DNA of 64,000 nt from CAVQXR01 sp046330455 (GCA_046330455.1 JAXLSU010000002.1:248001-312000), one strand, 5' to 3'; positions 16,168 through 25,363 are shown, counted from the first letter of the stretch. Notes: generated by a model not told the origin, from the sequence alone. Numbers and translations are program-made.

Positions 16168-17274
16168 CTACCAGTCGAGGAAGCGGCCGTCCCGGTAGAC
16201 GAGCTCGCCGTCCGCGTAGACCTCGCCGCCGCGGCGGAGATCGCAGACGAGATCCCAGTGCAGGAGCGAGCGGTTGACGCCGCCGCTCTCCGGGTAGGAC
16301 TCGCCGAGCGCGAGATGCACCGTCCCGCCGATCTTCTCGTCGAACAGCGAGTCCCCGGTGAAGGCCTCGAGCCGGTCGTTGAGCCCGAATGCGAGCTCGC
16401 CGACCCGCCGGGCCCCGTCGTCGAGCGCGAGCATCTCGTGCAGGAAGCTCTCGCCGTGCGAGGCCGAGGCGTCCACGACCTCGCCGCCGCGGAAGCGCAG
16501 ACGCACGTCGTCGACACCGCGCCCCCGGTAGACCCCGGGGTAGGTGAAGCGGATCGTTCCCTCGAGCGAGTCCTCGACGGGCCCGGTGAACACCTCGCCG
16601 TCCGGGAGGTTGCCGTCGCCGGCACACGGGATCCACGTCCGGCCGGCGACCCCGAGCCGGAGGTCCGTTCCTTCCGCCACGATCCGCAGCTCCTGGACCG
16701 CACCGAGCCTCTCGGCGAGCGCACGCAGTCGCCCGTCCAGCGTCCGCCACTCCGCAGCTGGATCGGCGGCGTCGAGGAGCATCGCCCGGTACAGGAACTC
16801 CTCGTAGGCCGCGAGGGACATGCCCGCCTCCTGCGCCGCCGACTGCGTGGGGTGCGCCGTCACGAGCCAGCGCAGCTCACCGGCCTCGGCGCGCTCGTTG
16901 GTGAGGCGCCGCACCGGGTCACGCCCCTGCATCAGCCTCGCCTGTCGCGCCGGCTCGACGCCCGTCAGAGACCGAGCGTTCGCCTCGCCGTGAATCGCGA
17001 TCCGGACGTCCGCCTCCTGGACCTCGGCGAGGTCACGCGGGTTCGACCAACCGAGCTGCTCGTCCGAGCCGTGGAGAAGGAGGATCTCGGCCGTGCCCGG
17101 GAGCGTCAGCCGCGGGTGCGGGTGCGCACCGGCCCGGAGCACCTCGCGGCACAGCTCGCGTACGAGCGGGGTGGTGAGCGTCGACCCGGTGATCTGCACG
17201 ACCTCGCCCGGCTGGATCGCCATGCAGTAGGTCACGGCGAGCTCCGCCTGCCGCGAGACGCGAGAATCACGCAT
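16168..17274 (-). CDS. M29-family metallo-aminopeptidase (first of two)
   Basis: 368 residues, the usual length of AmpS/PepS/aminopeptidase T, which remove N-terminal residues from peptides using a two-metal centre. Family blocks: LPDGEVFTGPVEDSLEG (metal-binding Glu), then YRGRGVDDVRLRF, GELAFGLNDR, and the C-terminal GGTVHLALGESYPESGG plus HWDLVCDLR carrying the His and Asp ligands. It overlaps the upstream paralogue by eight bases. Together with dgcN and dgcA it suggests use of peptides or cell-wall peptides. Confidence 0.88.
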   Translation of the reverse strand: MRDSRVSRQAELAVTYCMAIQPGEVVQITGSTLTTPLVRELCREVLRAGAHPHPRLTLPGTAEILLLHGSDEQLGWSNPRDLAEVQEADVRIAIHGEANARSLTGVEPARQARLMQGRDPVRRLTNERAEAGELRWLVTAHPTQSAAQEAGMSLAAYEEFLYRAMLLDAADPAAEWRTLDGRLRALAERLGAVQELRIVAEGTDLRLGVAGRTWIPCAGDGNLPDGEVFTGPVEDSLEGTIRFTYPGVYRGRGVDDVRLRFRGGEVVDASASHGESFLHEMLALDDGARRVGELAFGLNDRLEAFTGDSLFDEKIGGTVHLALGESYPESGGVNRSLLHWDLVCDLRRGGEVYADGELVYRDGRFLDW

Positions 17275-18394
17275 CCCGTGCCCCGGCGTCGTCGAGGAAG
17301 CGGCCTGCCCTCCAGATCAGCTCGCCGTCCGCGTAGACCTCTCCCTCCTCGCGAAGGTCGCAGATCATGTCCCAGTGGATCCCCGCCGTCAGGTGCTCGC
17401 TCCCCGTCTCGGGAAAGCCGAAGCCGAGCGCGAAGTGCATCGTGCCGCCGATCTTCTCGTCGAACAGGATGTTCCGGGTGAAGCGGTCGATCTCGTAGTT
17501 GAGGCCGAATGCGACCTCGCCGAGCACGCGCGCGCCGTCCTGTGCGAGCAGCGACTGAAGGTAGTCGTTCCCGAGCCTCGCCTCGGCCCGCACGACCTCG
17601 CCACCGTCGAAGCGCAGCCTCACGTCCTCGGCCTCGCGCCCCTCGTAGACCGCCGGGAACGCGAAGCGGATCTCGCCCTGCGTGGCGGTCTCGAGCGGGC
17701 TCGTATAGATCTCGCCGTCGGGCATGTTCGAGCGTCCCTCCGCGGGGAGCCACCGACGACCTGCGACGCCGAGCCGAAGATCCGTGTCCGGCCCGAGCAC
17801 CCGCAGCTCGCGCACCGCGCCGAGCTCGGCGGCACGGGCCGTCAGGCTCGCCGACGTGGCACGCCAGTGGGCCGACGCGTCGCCGGCCTCCTGCACGTGG
17901 CAGGCTCCGAAGACGAACCGCTCGTACTCCTCGAGCGTCATCTCCGCGTCCTGGGCGTGTGCCTCGGTCGGGAACAGCGTCCCGCACCAGCGAAGCTCGC
18001 CTGTCGCGATGCGCTCCCGCCGCCGCCGTGAGTGATCCTTCCGGGCCGCCAGCCTGTGACCGAGCCGATCGGGAGGCACGCTCGAGAGCCCCTTCGTGTT
18101 CCGCTCGCTCCAGATCGTCACGTACGCGTCCAGCTCCTCGATCTCTTGCCAGGCGCTCGGCGCCAGTCGCTCGAGCTGGGCGTCCGACCCCTCGGCGAGG
18201 AGCACCTCGAACACGCCTTCCGGCTCAAGGTTCGTGTACGGGTGCGCGCCGACGAGCAGCGCCGACCGGTAGAGGGCGAGAAGCAGCGGCGCTGCGCACT
18301 CCTCCCCGTCGAGACGCACGACCTGGCCCGGCGCGAGAGCGAGCGAGTAGCCGGTCAGCAGGTCGGCAAGGCGGTCGACGCGGGGATCCTGCAC
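17267..18394 (-). CDS. M29-family metallo-aminopeptidase (second of two)
   Basis: 375 residues and clearly a paralogue of the neighbour: MPDGEIYTSPLETATQGE, GEVAFGLNYEIDRFT, GGTMHFALGFGFPETGS and HWDMICDLREEGEVYADGEL align block by block. Tandem duplication with divergence suggests different peptide preferences. It starts eight bases after dgcN ends, so one transcript likely covers dgcA-dgcN and both peptidases. Confidence 0.88.
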   Translation of the reverse strand: MQDPRVDRLADLLTGYSLALAPGQVVRLDGEECAAPLLLALYRSALLVGAHPYTNLEPEGVFEVLLAEGSDAQLERLAPSAWQEIEELDAYVTIWSERNTKGLSSVPPDRLGHRLAARKDHSRRRRERIATGELRWCGTLFPTEAHAQDAEMTLEEYERFVFGACHVQEAGDASAHWRATSASLTARAAELGAVRELRVLGPDTDLRLGVAGRRWLPAEGRSNMPDGEIYTSPLETATQGEIRFAFPAVYEGREAEDVRLRFDGGEVVRAEARLGNDYLQSLLAQDGARVLGEVAFGLNYEIDRFTRNILFDEKIGGTMHFALGFGFPETGSEHLTAGIHWDMICDLREEGEVYADGELIWRAGRFLDDAGARDA

Positions 18395-18402
18395 GGCCGT
18401 CC

Positions 18403-19428
18403 TCAGGCGCCTTCGGGCAGCCGTTCGAGGACGGCGTCGACGAGCCGTGAAGCCCCGAAACGAACAGGGTCGTCTGCGGTCAGCCCGGTCTCTGCCTCCG
18501 CCGCCGCGATCGCTGCCTGCGCCCCACGCTCGTCCACGTTCGCCGTGTTGAGCGCGAGGCAGACGACCCTGGCGCGACGGGCGGGAAGCGAGACTCGCTC
18601 GTACAGCTCGACCAGCTCGGCAAGCGGTGGGATCGGATGTTCCGGCAACTCCTCGATGTGCCTCTCACCGACCTTGTGGCAGAGCACGAGCAGGTGCGGC
18701 ATCGCGCCATGGTAGAGGCCGAGCGTCACGCCCGAGTAGTACGGGTGGAGCAGCGCCCCCTGCCCCTCGACCCAGAGCAGGTCGCCCATCTCGGCTCCCT
18801 GGACGACGAGACGTTCCGCCGCTCCGGCAACGAAGTCGGAGACGACCGAGTCGACGGCGATGCCCCAGCCGGAGATCGCGATCCCGGTCTGCCCCGTGGG
18901 CACGAAGACGGAGCGACGCCCGCGCTTCTTCGCCTCGAGGTGCAGCTCAATCGCCATCGTCTTCTTTCCGATCGCGCAGTCCGAGCCGACCGTATGGACG
19001 ACCCGCGCCGCGAGCCGGAGGTTCTCACCCGTCGGGACGCCGATGTCCTCGGGGGGTCGGCGGAGGTCGAGAAGCGCCACGCCGTGCCGGCGCGCGAGCT
19101 CGGAGAGCTCCGCGTCGTCGGACAGATAGGCGTGCATGCCCGACTCGACGTCGAGCCCGTTGCCGATACAGGCACGCAGGAGGGCACGCCACACGGGCGG
19201 GAGCACGCCGCCGGTCGGTGCGACCCCGATCAGGGCCGTGGTCGGCGCGTAGCAGAGGGCGTCGTTCACCCGCGCCACGATCGGGATTCCCTCGTAGCTC
19301 TCGCCGGCACGGTCAGAATCGACGATCGCAACCGTCGGATGTGGGCCGTAGCGCACGAAGCCGCGCATCGTCTTGCCGTGGTGCGGATCTGCCGAATGGC
19401 CCTCGGCAAGGACGAGGTAGCGCTTCAT
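18403..19428 (-). CDS. dgcN: DUF1611 / DgcN-type D-amino-acid N-acetyltransferase
   Basis: 341 residues of the DUF1611 family: N-terminal Rossmann-like domain (KRYLVLAEGHSADPHHGKT) and a P-loop-like C-terminal domain with VHTVGSDCAIGKKTMAIEL and VPTGQTGIAISGWGIAVD. DgcN proteins characterised in marine bacteria acetylate D-glutamate so that the partner DgcA can racemise it. The ATG overlaps the dgcA stop (ATGA), which supports this pairing. The assignment rests on family and gene context; substrate specificity is inferred. Confidence 0.75.
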   Translation of the reverse strand: MKRYLVLAEGHSADPHHGKTMRGFVRYGPHPTVAIVDSDRAGESYEGIPIVARVNDALCYAPTTALIGVAPTGGVLPPVWRALLRACIGNGLDVESGMHAYLSDDAELSELARRHGVALLDLRRPPEDIGVPTGENLRLAARVVHTVGSDCAIGKKTMAIELHLEAKKRGRRSVFVPTGQTGIAISGWGIAVDSVVSDFVAGAAERLVVQGAEMGDLLWVEGQGALLHPYYSGVTLGLYHGAMPHLLVLCHKVGERHIEELPEHPIPPLAELVELYERVSLPARRARVVCLALNTANVDERGAQAAIAAAEAETGLTADDPVRFGASRLVDAVLERLPEGA

Positions 19429-20447
19429 GGGCCGGCCGGGGTGACGCCGAGGCCCGGTCTGTCCGACGGGAGCTGCACCCCGTCGACGAGCTCCACGCCC
19501 GCCCAGGGATCCTCGGCGAGCAGGAGGTTGCCGTCGAGATCGACATGGTCGCAGAGGCTCGCGACCGGGCAGCTCGCCGCGATCCCGAGCGCCGACTCGA
19601 CCATGCAGCCGATCATCACGCCGAGGCCGAGCGATCGCGCCGCGTGCACCATGCGGATCGCCTCCCGGATCCCGCCGCTCTTGGCGAGCTTGATCGTGAC
19701 CCCGTGCCCGCGCCGGGCGCAGGCGGCCACGTCGGCGAGCGTGTGGCAGTCCTCGTCGAGATAGATCGGGAGCGGCGAAGCGTGCTTCAGGCGCTCGCCG
19801 CTGTGGTCTCCCGCCGGGAGCGGCTGCTCGACGTACTCGACCCCGAGCTCGGCCAGCTGCGGGACCGCCTCGAGCGCCTCCTCGAGCGACCAGTACTCGT
19901 TGACGTCGACCTGGAGGGGCAGGGTGCTGACCGACCTGACGGCCCGCACGCGCTCGACGTCGAGCCCGTCGGCACCTCCGAGCTTCAGCTTCAGCCGCCG
20001 GAAGCGGCCCTCGGACGAGATTCGCTCGGCCCGCATCGCCATCTCGTCGGGATCGCCGAGCCAGATCGTGTACGAGGTCGGCGGGCTGCGGCGCGGTACG
20101 CCGAGCAGCTGCCACAGCGGCCGACCGGTGAGCTGCCCGCACAGATCGTGGAGGGCGGAGTCGATCGCCATCTTCGCCGCCATCTCGCCTGGCAGCTCGG
20201 CAAGCCGGATCCCGACCTCCTCCAGAGCGAACGGATCGTCCCCGAGGAGCGCGGCGGCGCCGTCCAGAAAGGCGCTCGCGGACGCCACGCTCTCGCCGTA
20301 GTGATCCTGCGGCGCTGCCTCCCCGTACCCGACGACGTCCCCGTGCCGGATCGTCACCTCGACCAGCTCGACCTCGACGTCGACCGATCGCGAGATCCGA
20401 AACGGCGCTCCGAGCGGGAGCGTGACCGAACGATGCGCGAGCTCCAC
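19425..20447 (-). CDS. dgcA: Enolase-superfamily epimerase (dipeptide epimerase / DgcA N-acyl-amino-acid racemase)
   Basis: 340 residues of the muconate-lactonising subgroup. Catalytic pair: Lys in RRLKLKLGG (KxK) and Lys in HGVTIKLAKSGG; metal ligands are the Asp in LQVDVNEYW, Glu in YVEQPLP and Asp in LDEDCHTL. These residues fit dipeptide (L-Ala-D/L-Glu) epimerases and DgcA. GTG start at 20447 with TAGTCT (20460-20455, minus) seven bases upstream, so probably leaderless and the first gene of the operon. Next to dgcN, a role in D-glutamate or murein-peptide catabolism is likely. Confidence 0.85.
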   Translation of the reverse strand: MELAHRSVTLPLGAPFRISRSVDVEVELVEVTIRHGDVVGYGEAAPQDHYGESVASASAFLDGAAALLGDDPFALEEVGIRLAELPGEMAAKMAIDSALHDLCGQLTGRPLWQLLGVPRRSPPTSYTIWLGDPDEMAMRAERISSEGRFRRLKLKLGGADGLDVERVRAVRSVSTLPLQVDVNEYWSLEEALEAVPQLAELGVEYVEQPLPAGDHSGERLKHASPLPIYLDEDCHTLADVAACARRGHGVTIKLAKSGGIREAIRMVHAARSLGLGVMIGCMVESALGIAASCPVASLCDHVDLDGNLLLAEDPWAGVELVDGVQLPSDRPGLGVTPAGP

Positions 20448-20471
20448 GGGCAGTAGACTAGGGATTTCCCG

Positions 20472-20544
20472 GCGCCTGTAGCTCAGGGGATAGAGCGTGC
20501 GCCTCCGGAGCGCAAGGCCGCAGGTTCGAATCCTGCCAGGCGCA
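20472..20544 (+). tRNA. tRNA-Arg (anticodon CCG)
   Basis: Complete cloverleaf: acceptor GCGCCTG (20472-20478) pairs with CAGGCGC (20537-20543), discriminator A at 20544. D-arm GCTC..GAGC; anticodon stem TGCGC/GCGCA with loop CTCCGGA, anticodon CCG; T-arm GCAGG-TTCGAAT-CCTGC. CCA is not encoded. Confidence 0.97.
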
Positions 20545-20560
20545 TTCGCATCGGTCGTGT

Positions 20561-20594
20561 CTTCCCTGTTGCGCCCCGGGGCGCAACAGGGAAG
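20561..20594. repeat. Perfect 34-base palindrome
   Basis: CTTCCCTGTTGCGCCCC followed directly by its exact reverse complement, with no loop bases. It lies 16 bases after the tRNA and could act as a tRNA terminator or a protein-binding site. A second inverted pair, CCCCTGCCC (20601-20609) and GGGCAGGGG (20649-20657), follows. Confidence 0.8.
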
Positions 20595-20709
20595 GCCTGA
20601 CCCCTGCCCCGACGATCACGGCTCTGCGGCGAATCCACCCTGTTCGCCGGGCAGGGGTGGGGCTACAATCCGAGAGACGCAATGTGCGCCGACGACCCGC
20701 TCAGTACCC

Positions 20710-21699
20710 ATGGCACGGCCAACCCTCGCACGTATCCGGCGTGGCAGGCCCCGCTTTCCCGCGGAGGCCGTCGAGGCGCGGTCCCGTATCCGCGAGCTCG
20801 CTGCTAGCGGCCTGACCTGGGTCCACCTCGAGCGCTCCCTTCCCGACGACCTCGCAGACCTCGCGGAGCGCTTCGGCTTCCACGAGCTCGACGTCGAGGA
20901 CGTCCTCTCGCGCCGTCAGCGCCCGAAGATCGACGAGTACCCGGACTACCTGTTCGTCGTCCTGCACTTCCCGTTCTACGACAAGTCGATCCAGCGGCTC
21001 AACGCGGCCGAGCTCGACGTCTTCCTCGGTCCTGACTTCCTGATCACGATCCCGAACGCGGAGCTGCTCCCGGTCTCCCGGCTCTTCAACCGCTGCGAGG
21101 CCGACCCGGAGCGAACGGCCGAGCTCTTCTCGAAGGGGCCCGGCTTCCTCCTGTACGAGGTGCTCGACGACCTCTTCGACTACTGCTTCCCGATCCTCGA
21201 CAAGATCCAGCACAAGCTCGACTCGATCGAGGACGAGATGCTCGAGGGAGCGGCGGAGAAGGACATCGTCCGCGACATCTCCAACGCGAAGCAGGAGATC
21301 ATCTCCTACCGGAAGATCATCAAGCCGGAGCGGGCGACGCTCCGGGTTCTCGAGCGCCATACCCAGCGCTTCCTGCGGGAAGATCTCGAGCTGTACTTCG
21401 ACGACATCGTCGATGCGGCGGAGCGCATCTGGGACCTGCTCGAGAACTACAAGGAGGTCGTCGAGGGCCTCGAGTCGACGAACGAGTCCGTCATCTACCA
21501 CAAGCAGTCCGACATCCTGCGGATGCTGACGATCATCAGCGTGATCGTGCTGCCGCTGACCCTGATCACGAGCGTGTTCGGGATGAACGTCGCCTTCCCG
21601 GGCGAGGGAGGTCACGAGGCGTTCTGGGTGATCATCGGGCTGCTCGTCGCCTCGCTCGTCGGGATGGTCACCTTCTTCCGCTGGAAGAAGTGGCTCTGA
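20710..21699 (+). CDS. corA: CorA-family magnesium/cobalt transporter
   Basis: Pentameric Mg2+/Co2+ channel of the cytoplasmic membrane. 329 residues from the ATG at 20710. The cytoplasmic domain has FGFHELDVEDVLSRRQRPK; two C-terminal helices (ISVIVLPLTLITSVF and AFWVIIGLLVASLVGMVTFF) flank the signature GMN (FGMNVAFPGEGG). The basic tail RWKKWL is typical. A -10-like TACAAT lies at 20664-20669. It is monocistronic, followed after 70 bases by the DUF2252 gene. Confidence 0.95.
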   Translation: MARPTLARIRRGRPRFPAEAVEARSRIRELAASGLTWVHLERSLPDDLADLAERFGFHELDVEDVLSRRQRPKIDEYPDYLFVVLHFPFYDKSIQRLNAAELDVFLGPDFLITIPNAELLPVSRLFNRCEADPERTAELFSKGPGFLLYEVLDDLFDYCFPILDKIQHKLDSIEDEMLEGAAEKDIVRDISNAKQEIISYRKIIKPERATLRVLERHTQRFLREDLELYFDDIVDAAERIWDLLENYKEVVEGLESTNESVIYHKQSDILRMLTIISVIVLPLTLITSVFGMNVAFPGEGGHEAFWVIIGLLVASLVGMVTFFRWKKWL

Positions 21700-21769
21700 G
21701 CATCGTCGCCCTGCGCGCGACGGGGTAGGCTTCGCCTCCACCCGATCCCCGGCGGACGAGGAGGAGCCG

Positions 21770-23329
21770 ATGAGCGAGACGACAGAGGCCGCGGACACGC
21801 CCGAGCTGCCCCAGGCCGTGGCAGATCCTGACCGCCGGCGGTCGGGGACCCGCTGGAGCGCGTCCGGTCGCGTGCCCCACCTGACGCCCGAGGAGCGTGT
21901 CGCACGGGGCCGGGCCGCCCGTCAGGAGGCGCCACGTGGCAGCCACGCAGGCTGGGAGCCGCCCGCCCACCGACCCGACCCGATCGAGCTGCTCGAATCG
22001 CAGGCGCTGACCCGCGTGCCCGAGCTCGTTCCGATCCGGTACGGCCGGATGCTCACCTCCCCCCTCGCGTTCTACCGCGGCGGGGCGCTGATCATGGCGA
22101 GTGACCTCGCGGGCACGCCCCGCTCGGGGCTGCGAGCACAGATCTGCGGCGACGCGCACCTCTCGAACTTCGGTGTCTTCGGGTCGCCCGAGCGCAGGCT
22201 CGTGTTCGACATCAACGACTTCGACGAGACGCTGCCCGGGCCCTGGGAGTGGGACGTCAAGCGCCTCGCGGCCAGCCTCGAGATCGCAGGCCGCGAGCGG
22301 GGCTTCACGAGCGCGCAGCGCCGGGCGATCGTGCTCGACACGACCCGCGGGTACCGCGTCGCGATGGCTCGCTTCGCCGCGATGCGCAACCTCGACGTCT
22401 GGTACGAGAGCCTCGACATGGAGGCGCTGATCCGAGACGTCCGTGATCAGCTCGACCGGAAGGCGATCCGCAGAACCGAGGCGAACATCGCTCGCAGCCG
22501 GACCCGCGACAGCATGCAGGCCTTCTCGAAGCTCGTGCGCGAGGTGGACGGCGAACCGCGGATCACGGGCGATCCGCCGCTCATCGTCCCGGTCGAGGAC
22601 GTGTCGGGACAGGTGGATCGCGAGCTCCTCGAGGAGACGATCCGCGACCTGATCCGGAGCTACCGGCGAACGCTCGAGCCCAACCGGCGCCGCCTGCTCG
22701 AGCAGTTCCGGTACGTCCACATGGCGCGCAAGGTCGTCGGGGTCGGGAGCGTCGGGACGCGGGCGTGGATCGTCCTCCTGCTCGGGCGTGACGACAACGA
22801 TCCGCTCTTCCTCCAGGCGAAGGAGGCCCAGGCGTCCGTGCTCGAGGAGTTCGTCGGTCGCAGCGAGTACCGAAAGGCAGGCCAGCGGGTCGTGCAGGGC
22901 CAGCGGCTCATGCAGGCTGCGAGCGACATCTTCCTCGGCTGGCAACGGGTGATCGGGCTCGACGGCCTCGAGCGTGACTTCTACCTCCGCCAGCTCCGGG
23001 ATTGGAAGGGTCGATCGACCTGGACGCGTCCTTCCCGGGGCGGCGGTGGTCGAGGCGATGCATGTTCGGCCGAGCGTGTACAGGCGGGGATCTGTATGAT
23101 GGTCTACGGTGCAGCCTGGACTGCCGCTGCGCGCTGGACGCTCGGCCCGGGCGCACGCGCGCTCGGGCGACCGGATCGGGTCGCGATCGCCTCTACCTCG
23201 GCAAGGGTGACGTGTTCGACCGCGCGATCGACGAGTTCGCCGGGGCCTACGCCGACGAACCAGCGTGACTACGAGGCGCTCGTCGCCGCTGTCGCGTCGG
23301 GGCGCGTCACGGCACAGGCCGGGCTGTAG
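21770..23329 (+). pseudogene. DUF2252 family gene with multiple 3' frameshifts
   Basis: A 519-codon frame is open, but only the first ~410 residues look like DUF2252 (kinase-like fold, unknown role): YRGGALIMASDLAGTP, QICGDAHLSNFGVF, FDINDFDETLPGPWEWDVKR, ending at RQLRDWKG (about 23006). Thereafter family-like segments jump frames: SIDLDASFPG and LYLGKGDVFDRAIDEFAGA in one, ARAHARSGDRI in a second, VAIAS and NQRDYEALVAAVASGRV in the original. At least four shifts occur in 300 bases. High GC hides this by leaving no stop codons. Either real decay or local sequencing error. GAGGAGGAG precedes the ATG. Confidence 0.7.
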
Positions 23330-23494
23330 CGGCCGGCTCGTCCGGCCGCGACCCGCAGACCGCGGGCCCGCTAGGCGCCTCGCACCGCCCATCGCTCCGG
23401 CTGACCGAGCGGGAGTGGCAGGATGAGATCCCGCCCCTACAGGGCCCGGACAGATCGTCCCCACCCCGCTGTAGGGGCCGGATCCCATCCGGCC
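23329..23494. repeat. Spacer with three dispersed palindromic repeats
   Basis: 23329-23360 is a shortened copy of the 10914/15618 repeat. 23421-23443 is an inverted copy and 23469-23494 a direct copy of the GTAGGGGC..GGATCTCATCC..GCCC family. The two latter together can form a long imperfect hairpin. No gene is visible between 23330 and 23526. Confidence 0.65.
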
Positions 23495-23526
23495 CGACGG
23501 GCCCCGGGAGCGGCTAGGGTGCCTGC

Positions 23527-24009
23527 GTGACGGATCGCCTCTGGGCCCCGTGGCGGCTCGAGTACATCCAGGCCGCCGACGAGCAACCGGGCTGTGTCTT
23601 CTGCCGTGCGCTTCGGCTCGACGACGCCGGGGCGCTCATCGTTCAGCGCGGCGAGCTCGCGTTCGTGCTGCTCAACCGGTTCCCGTACTCATCGGGCCAC
23701 CTGATGGTCGCTCCCGTGCGCCACGTCGGCAGCTATGTCGAGCTGACCGAGCCCGAAGCGGCCGAGATCCACCGCCTCGCCTCGGCCGCGATCGAGGCAC
23801 TCACGCGCTCGATGGGGCCGCACGGCTTCAACCTCGGCTGGAATCTCGGTCGGGTCGCCGGCGCCGGCGTCGTCGACCACGTGCACGAGCACGTCGTTCC
23901 GCGCTGGGGCGGCGACACGAACTTCATGCCGGTGCTCGCGGACGTGAAGGTGATGCCCGAGCACCTCGAGGCGACGAGACAGAAGCTGCTCGCCGCCTGG
24001 TCGGCCTAG
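23527..24009 (+). CDS. HIT-family hydrolase/phosphorylase (Ap4A type)
   Basis: 160 residues with the histidine triad DHVHEHVVPRW near residue 118 and an N-terminal zinc-type CVFC pair in GCVFCRAL, as in the actinobacterial diadenosine polyphosphate phosphorylase-like proteins. N-terminus LWAPWRLEYIQAA is a family hallmark. GTG start; TAGGGT (23515-23520) is six bases before it, so the mRNA is probably leaderless. Ten bases separate it from the phosphohexomutase gene. Confidence 0.9.
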   Translation: MTDRLWAPWRLEYIQAADEQPGCVFCRALRLDDAGALIVQRGELAFVLLNRFPYSSGHLMVAPVRHVGSYVELTEPEAAEIHRLASAAIEALTRSMGPHGFNLGWNLGRVAGAGVVDHVHEHVVPRWGGDTNFMPVLADVKVMPEHLEATRQKLLAAWSA

Positions 24010-24019
24010 GATTCAGGAC

Positions 24020-25363
24020 GTGGCGCTCGACCCGAAGGTCTTCAAAGCGTACGACGTGCGCGGCATCTACCCGTCCGAGCTCGACGAGGTCGGCGCGTAC
24101 TCGATCGGCCGCGCCTATGTGGAGCACTTCGAGCCGAAGGTGGTTGCGATCGGGCGCGACATGAGGCTCTCCTCGCCGGCCATGGCCGAGGCCGCGATTC
24201 GCGGCGCCGCCGACGGCGGAGCCGATGTCGTCGACATCGGGATGATCGGGACGGAGATGCTGTACTTCGCGGTCGGCCACCTCGGCCTCGACGGCGGCCT
24301 GACGGTGACCGCCTCGCACAACCCGAAGGAGTACACGGGCATGAAGATCGTCCGGCGCGGGGCGCTGCCCGTCGGCGGCGACTCGGGCCTCCTCGACGTT
24401 CGCCGCCGCGCCGAGGCCGGGTTCGGCGAGTCGGTGCGGCCGGGCGAGGTCCGTCGCGAGGACGTCTATCCCGCGTTCGTCGACCACGTGCTCTCGTTCG
24501 TCGATCCCGCTGCGATCGGCCCGCTCCGCGTGGTCGTCGACGCGGCGAACGGCATGGGCGGTGCGATGCTTCCGCCGATCCTCGATCGGCTCCCCGTCGA
24601 TGCCGTCCGGTGCCACTTCGAGCCGGACGGCTCGTTCCCGAACCACGAGCCGAACCCGCTGCTTCCCGAGAACCGGGAGTTCATCGTCGCGAAGGTGCGA
24701 AGCGAGGGCGCCGACCTCGGTGTCGCCTTCGACGGCGACGCCGACCGCTGCTTCTTCGTCGACGACACGGGCGAGTTCGTGCCGGGTGACTTCGTCACGG
24801 CGCTCCTTGCCGGTTCCGTCCTCGAGAAGGAGCCGGGCGCCAGGATCGTCTACGACGTCCGCGCCTCGTGGGCCGTCCCCGACACCGTGTCCGCGGCCGG
24901 GGGGACACCGCTCGTGAACAGGGTCGGTCACGCGTTCATCAAGCACCGGATGCGCAAGGAAGGTGCGGCGTTCGCGGGCGAGGTCTCGGGGCACTACTAC
25001 TTCCGGGACTTCTTCCAGGCCGACACGGGCGTCGTGCCGATGCTGCTCGTGCTCGAGCTCGTCTCCCGCCGCGGGCAGCGCCTGTCGGAGATCCTCGCTC
25101 CGTTCCGCGAGCGCTACTTCCTGACCGGGGAGCTGAACACGCGCGTCGCGGACGTCGCGCTCAAGCTCCAGGAGCTGAAGGAGCGATTCGGCCCTGAGGG
25201 CGACGTCTCGCACCTCGACGGGATCTCCGTCACCGCGGCCGACTGGCACATGAACGTTCGCCCCTCCAACACGGAGCCGCTGCTCCGGCTCAACCTCGAG
25301 GCTCGCTCGCACGAGCTCATGGAGCGCAAGCGGGACGAGGTCCTCACGGCCATCCGCTCGTGA
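24020..25363 (+). CDS. manB: Phosphomannomutase / phosphoglucomutase
   Basis: Interconverts hexose 1- and 6-phosphates for nucleotide sugar supply. 447 residues: active-site serine loop TVTASHNPKEYTGMK near residue 98, metal loop FDGDADRCFF near residue 237, sugar loop GEVSGHYYF near residue 322, phosphate loop RPSNTEPLLR near residue 414. N-terminus FKAYDVRGIYP is typical of the bacterial PMM/PGM group. GTG start; TAGGAT (24007-24012) lies seven bases upstream at the end of the HIT gene. Confidence 0.93.
   Translation: MALDPKVFKAYDVRGIYPSELDEVGAYSIGRAYVEHFEPKVVAIGRDMRLSSPAMAEAAIRGAADGGADVVDIGMIGTEMLYFAVGHLGLDGGLTVTASHNPKEYTGMKIVRRGALPVGGDSGLLDVRRRAEAGFGESVRPGEVRREDVYPAFVDHVLSFVDPAAIGPLRVVVDAANGMGGAMLPPILDRLPVDAVRCHFEPDGSFPNHEPNPLLPENREFIVAKVRSEGADLGVAFDGDADRCFFVDDTGEFVPGDFVTALLAGSVLEKEPGARIVYDVRASWAVPDTVSAAGGTPLVNRVGHAFIKHRMRKEGAAFAGEVSGHYYFRDFFQADTGVVPMLLVLELVSRRGQRLSEILAPFRERYFLTGELNTRVADVALKLQELKERFGPEGDVSHLDGISVTAADWHMNVRPSNTEPLLRLNLEARSHELMERKRDEVLTAIRS

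Noticed and set aside
20497..20709. N-terminal extension of CorA through the tRNA
   Set aside because: The frame stays open by chance across tRNA-Arg and the palindrome; the family N-terminus fits the ATG at 20710.
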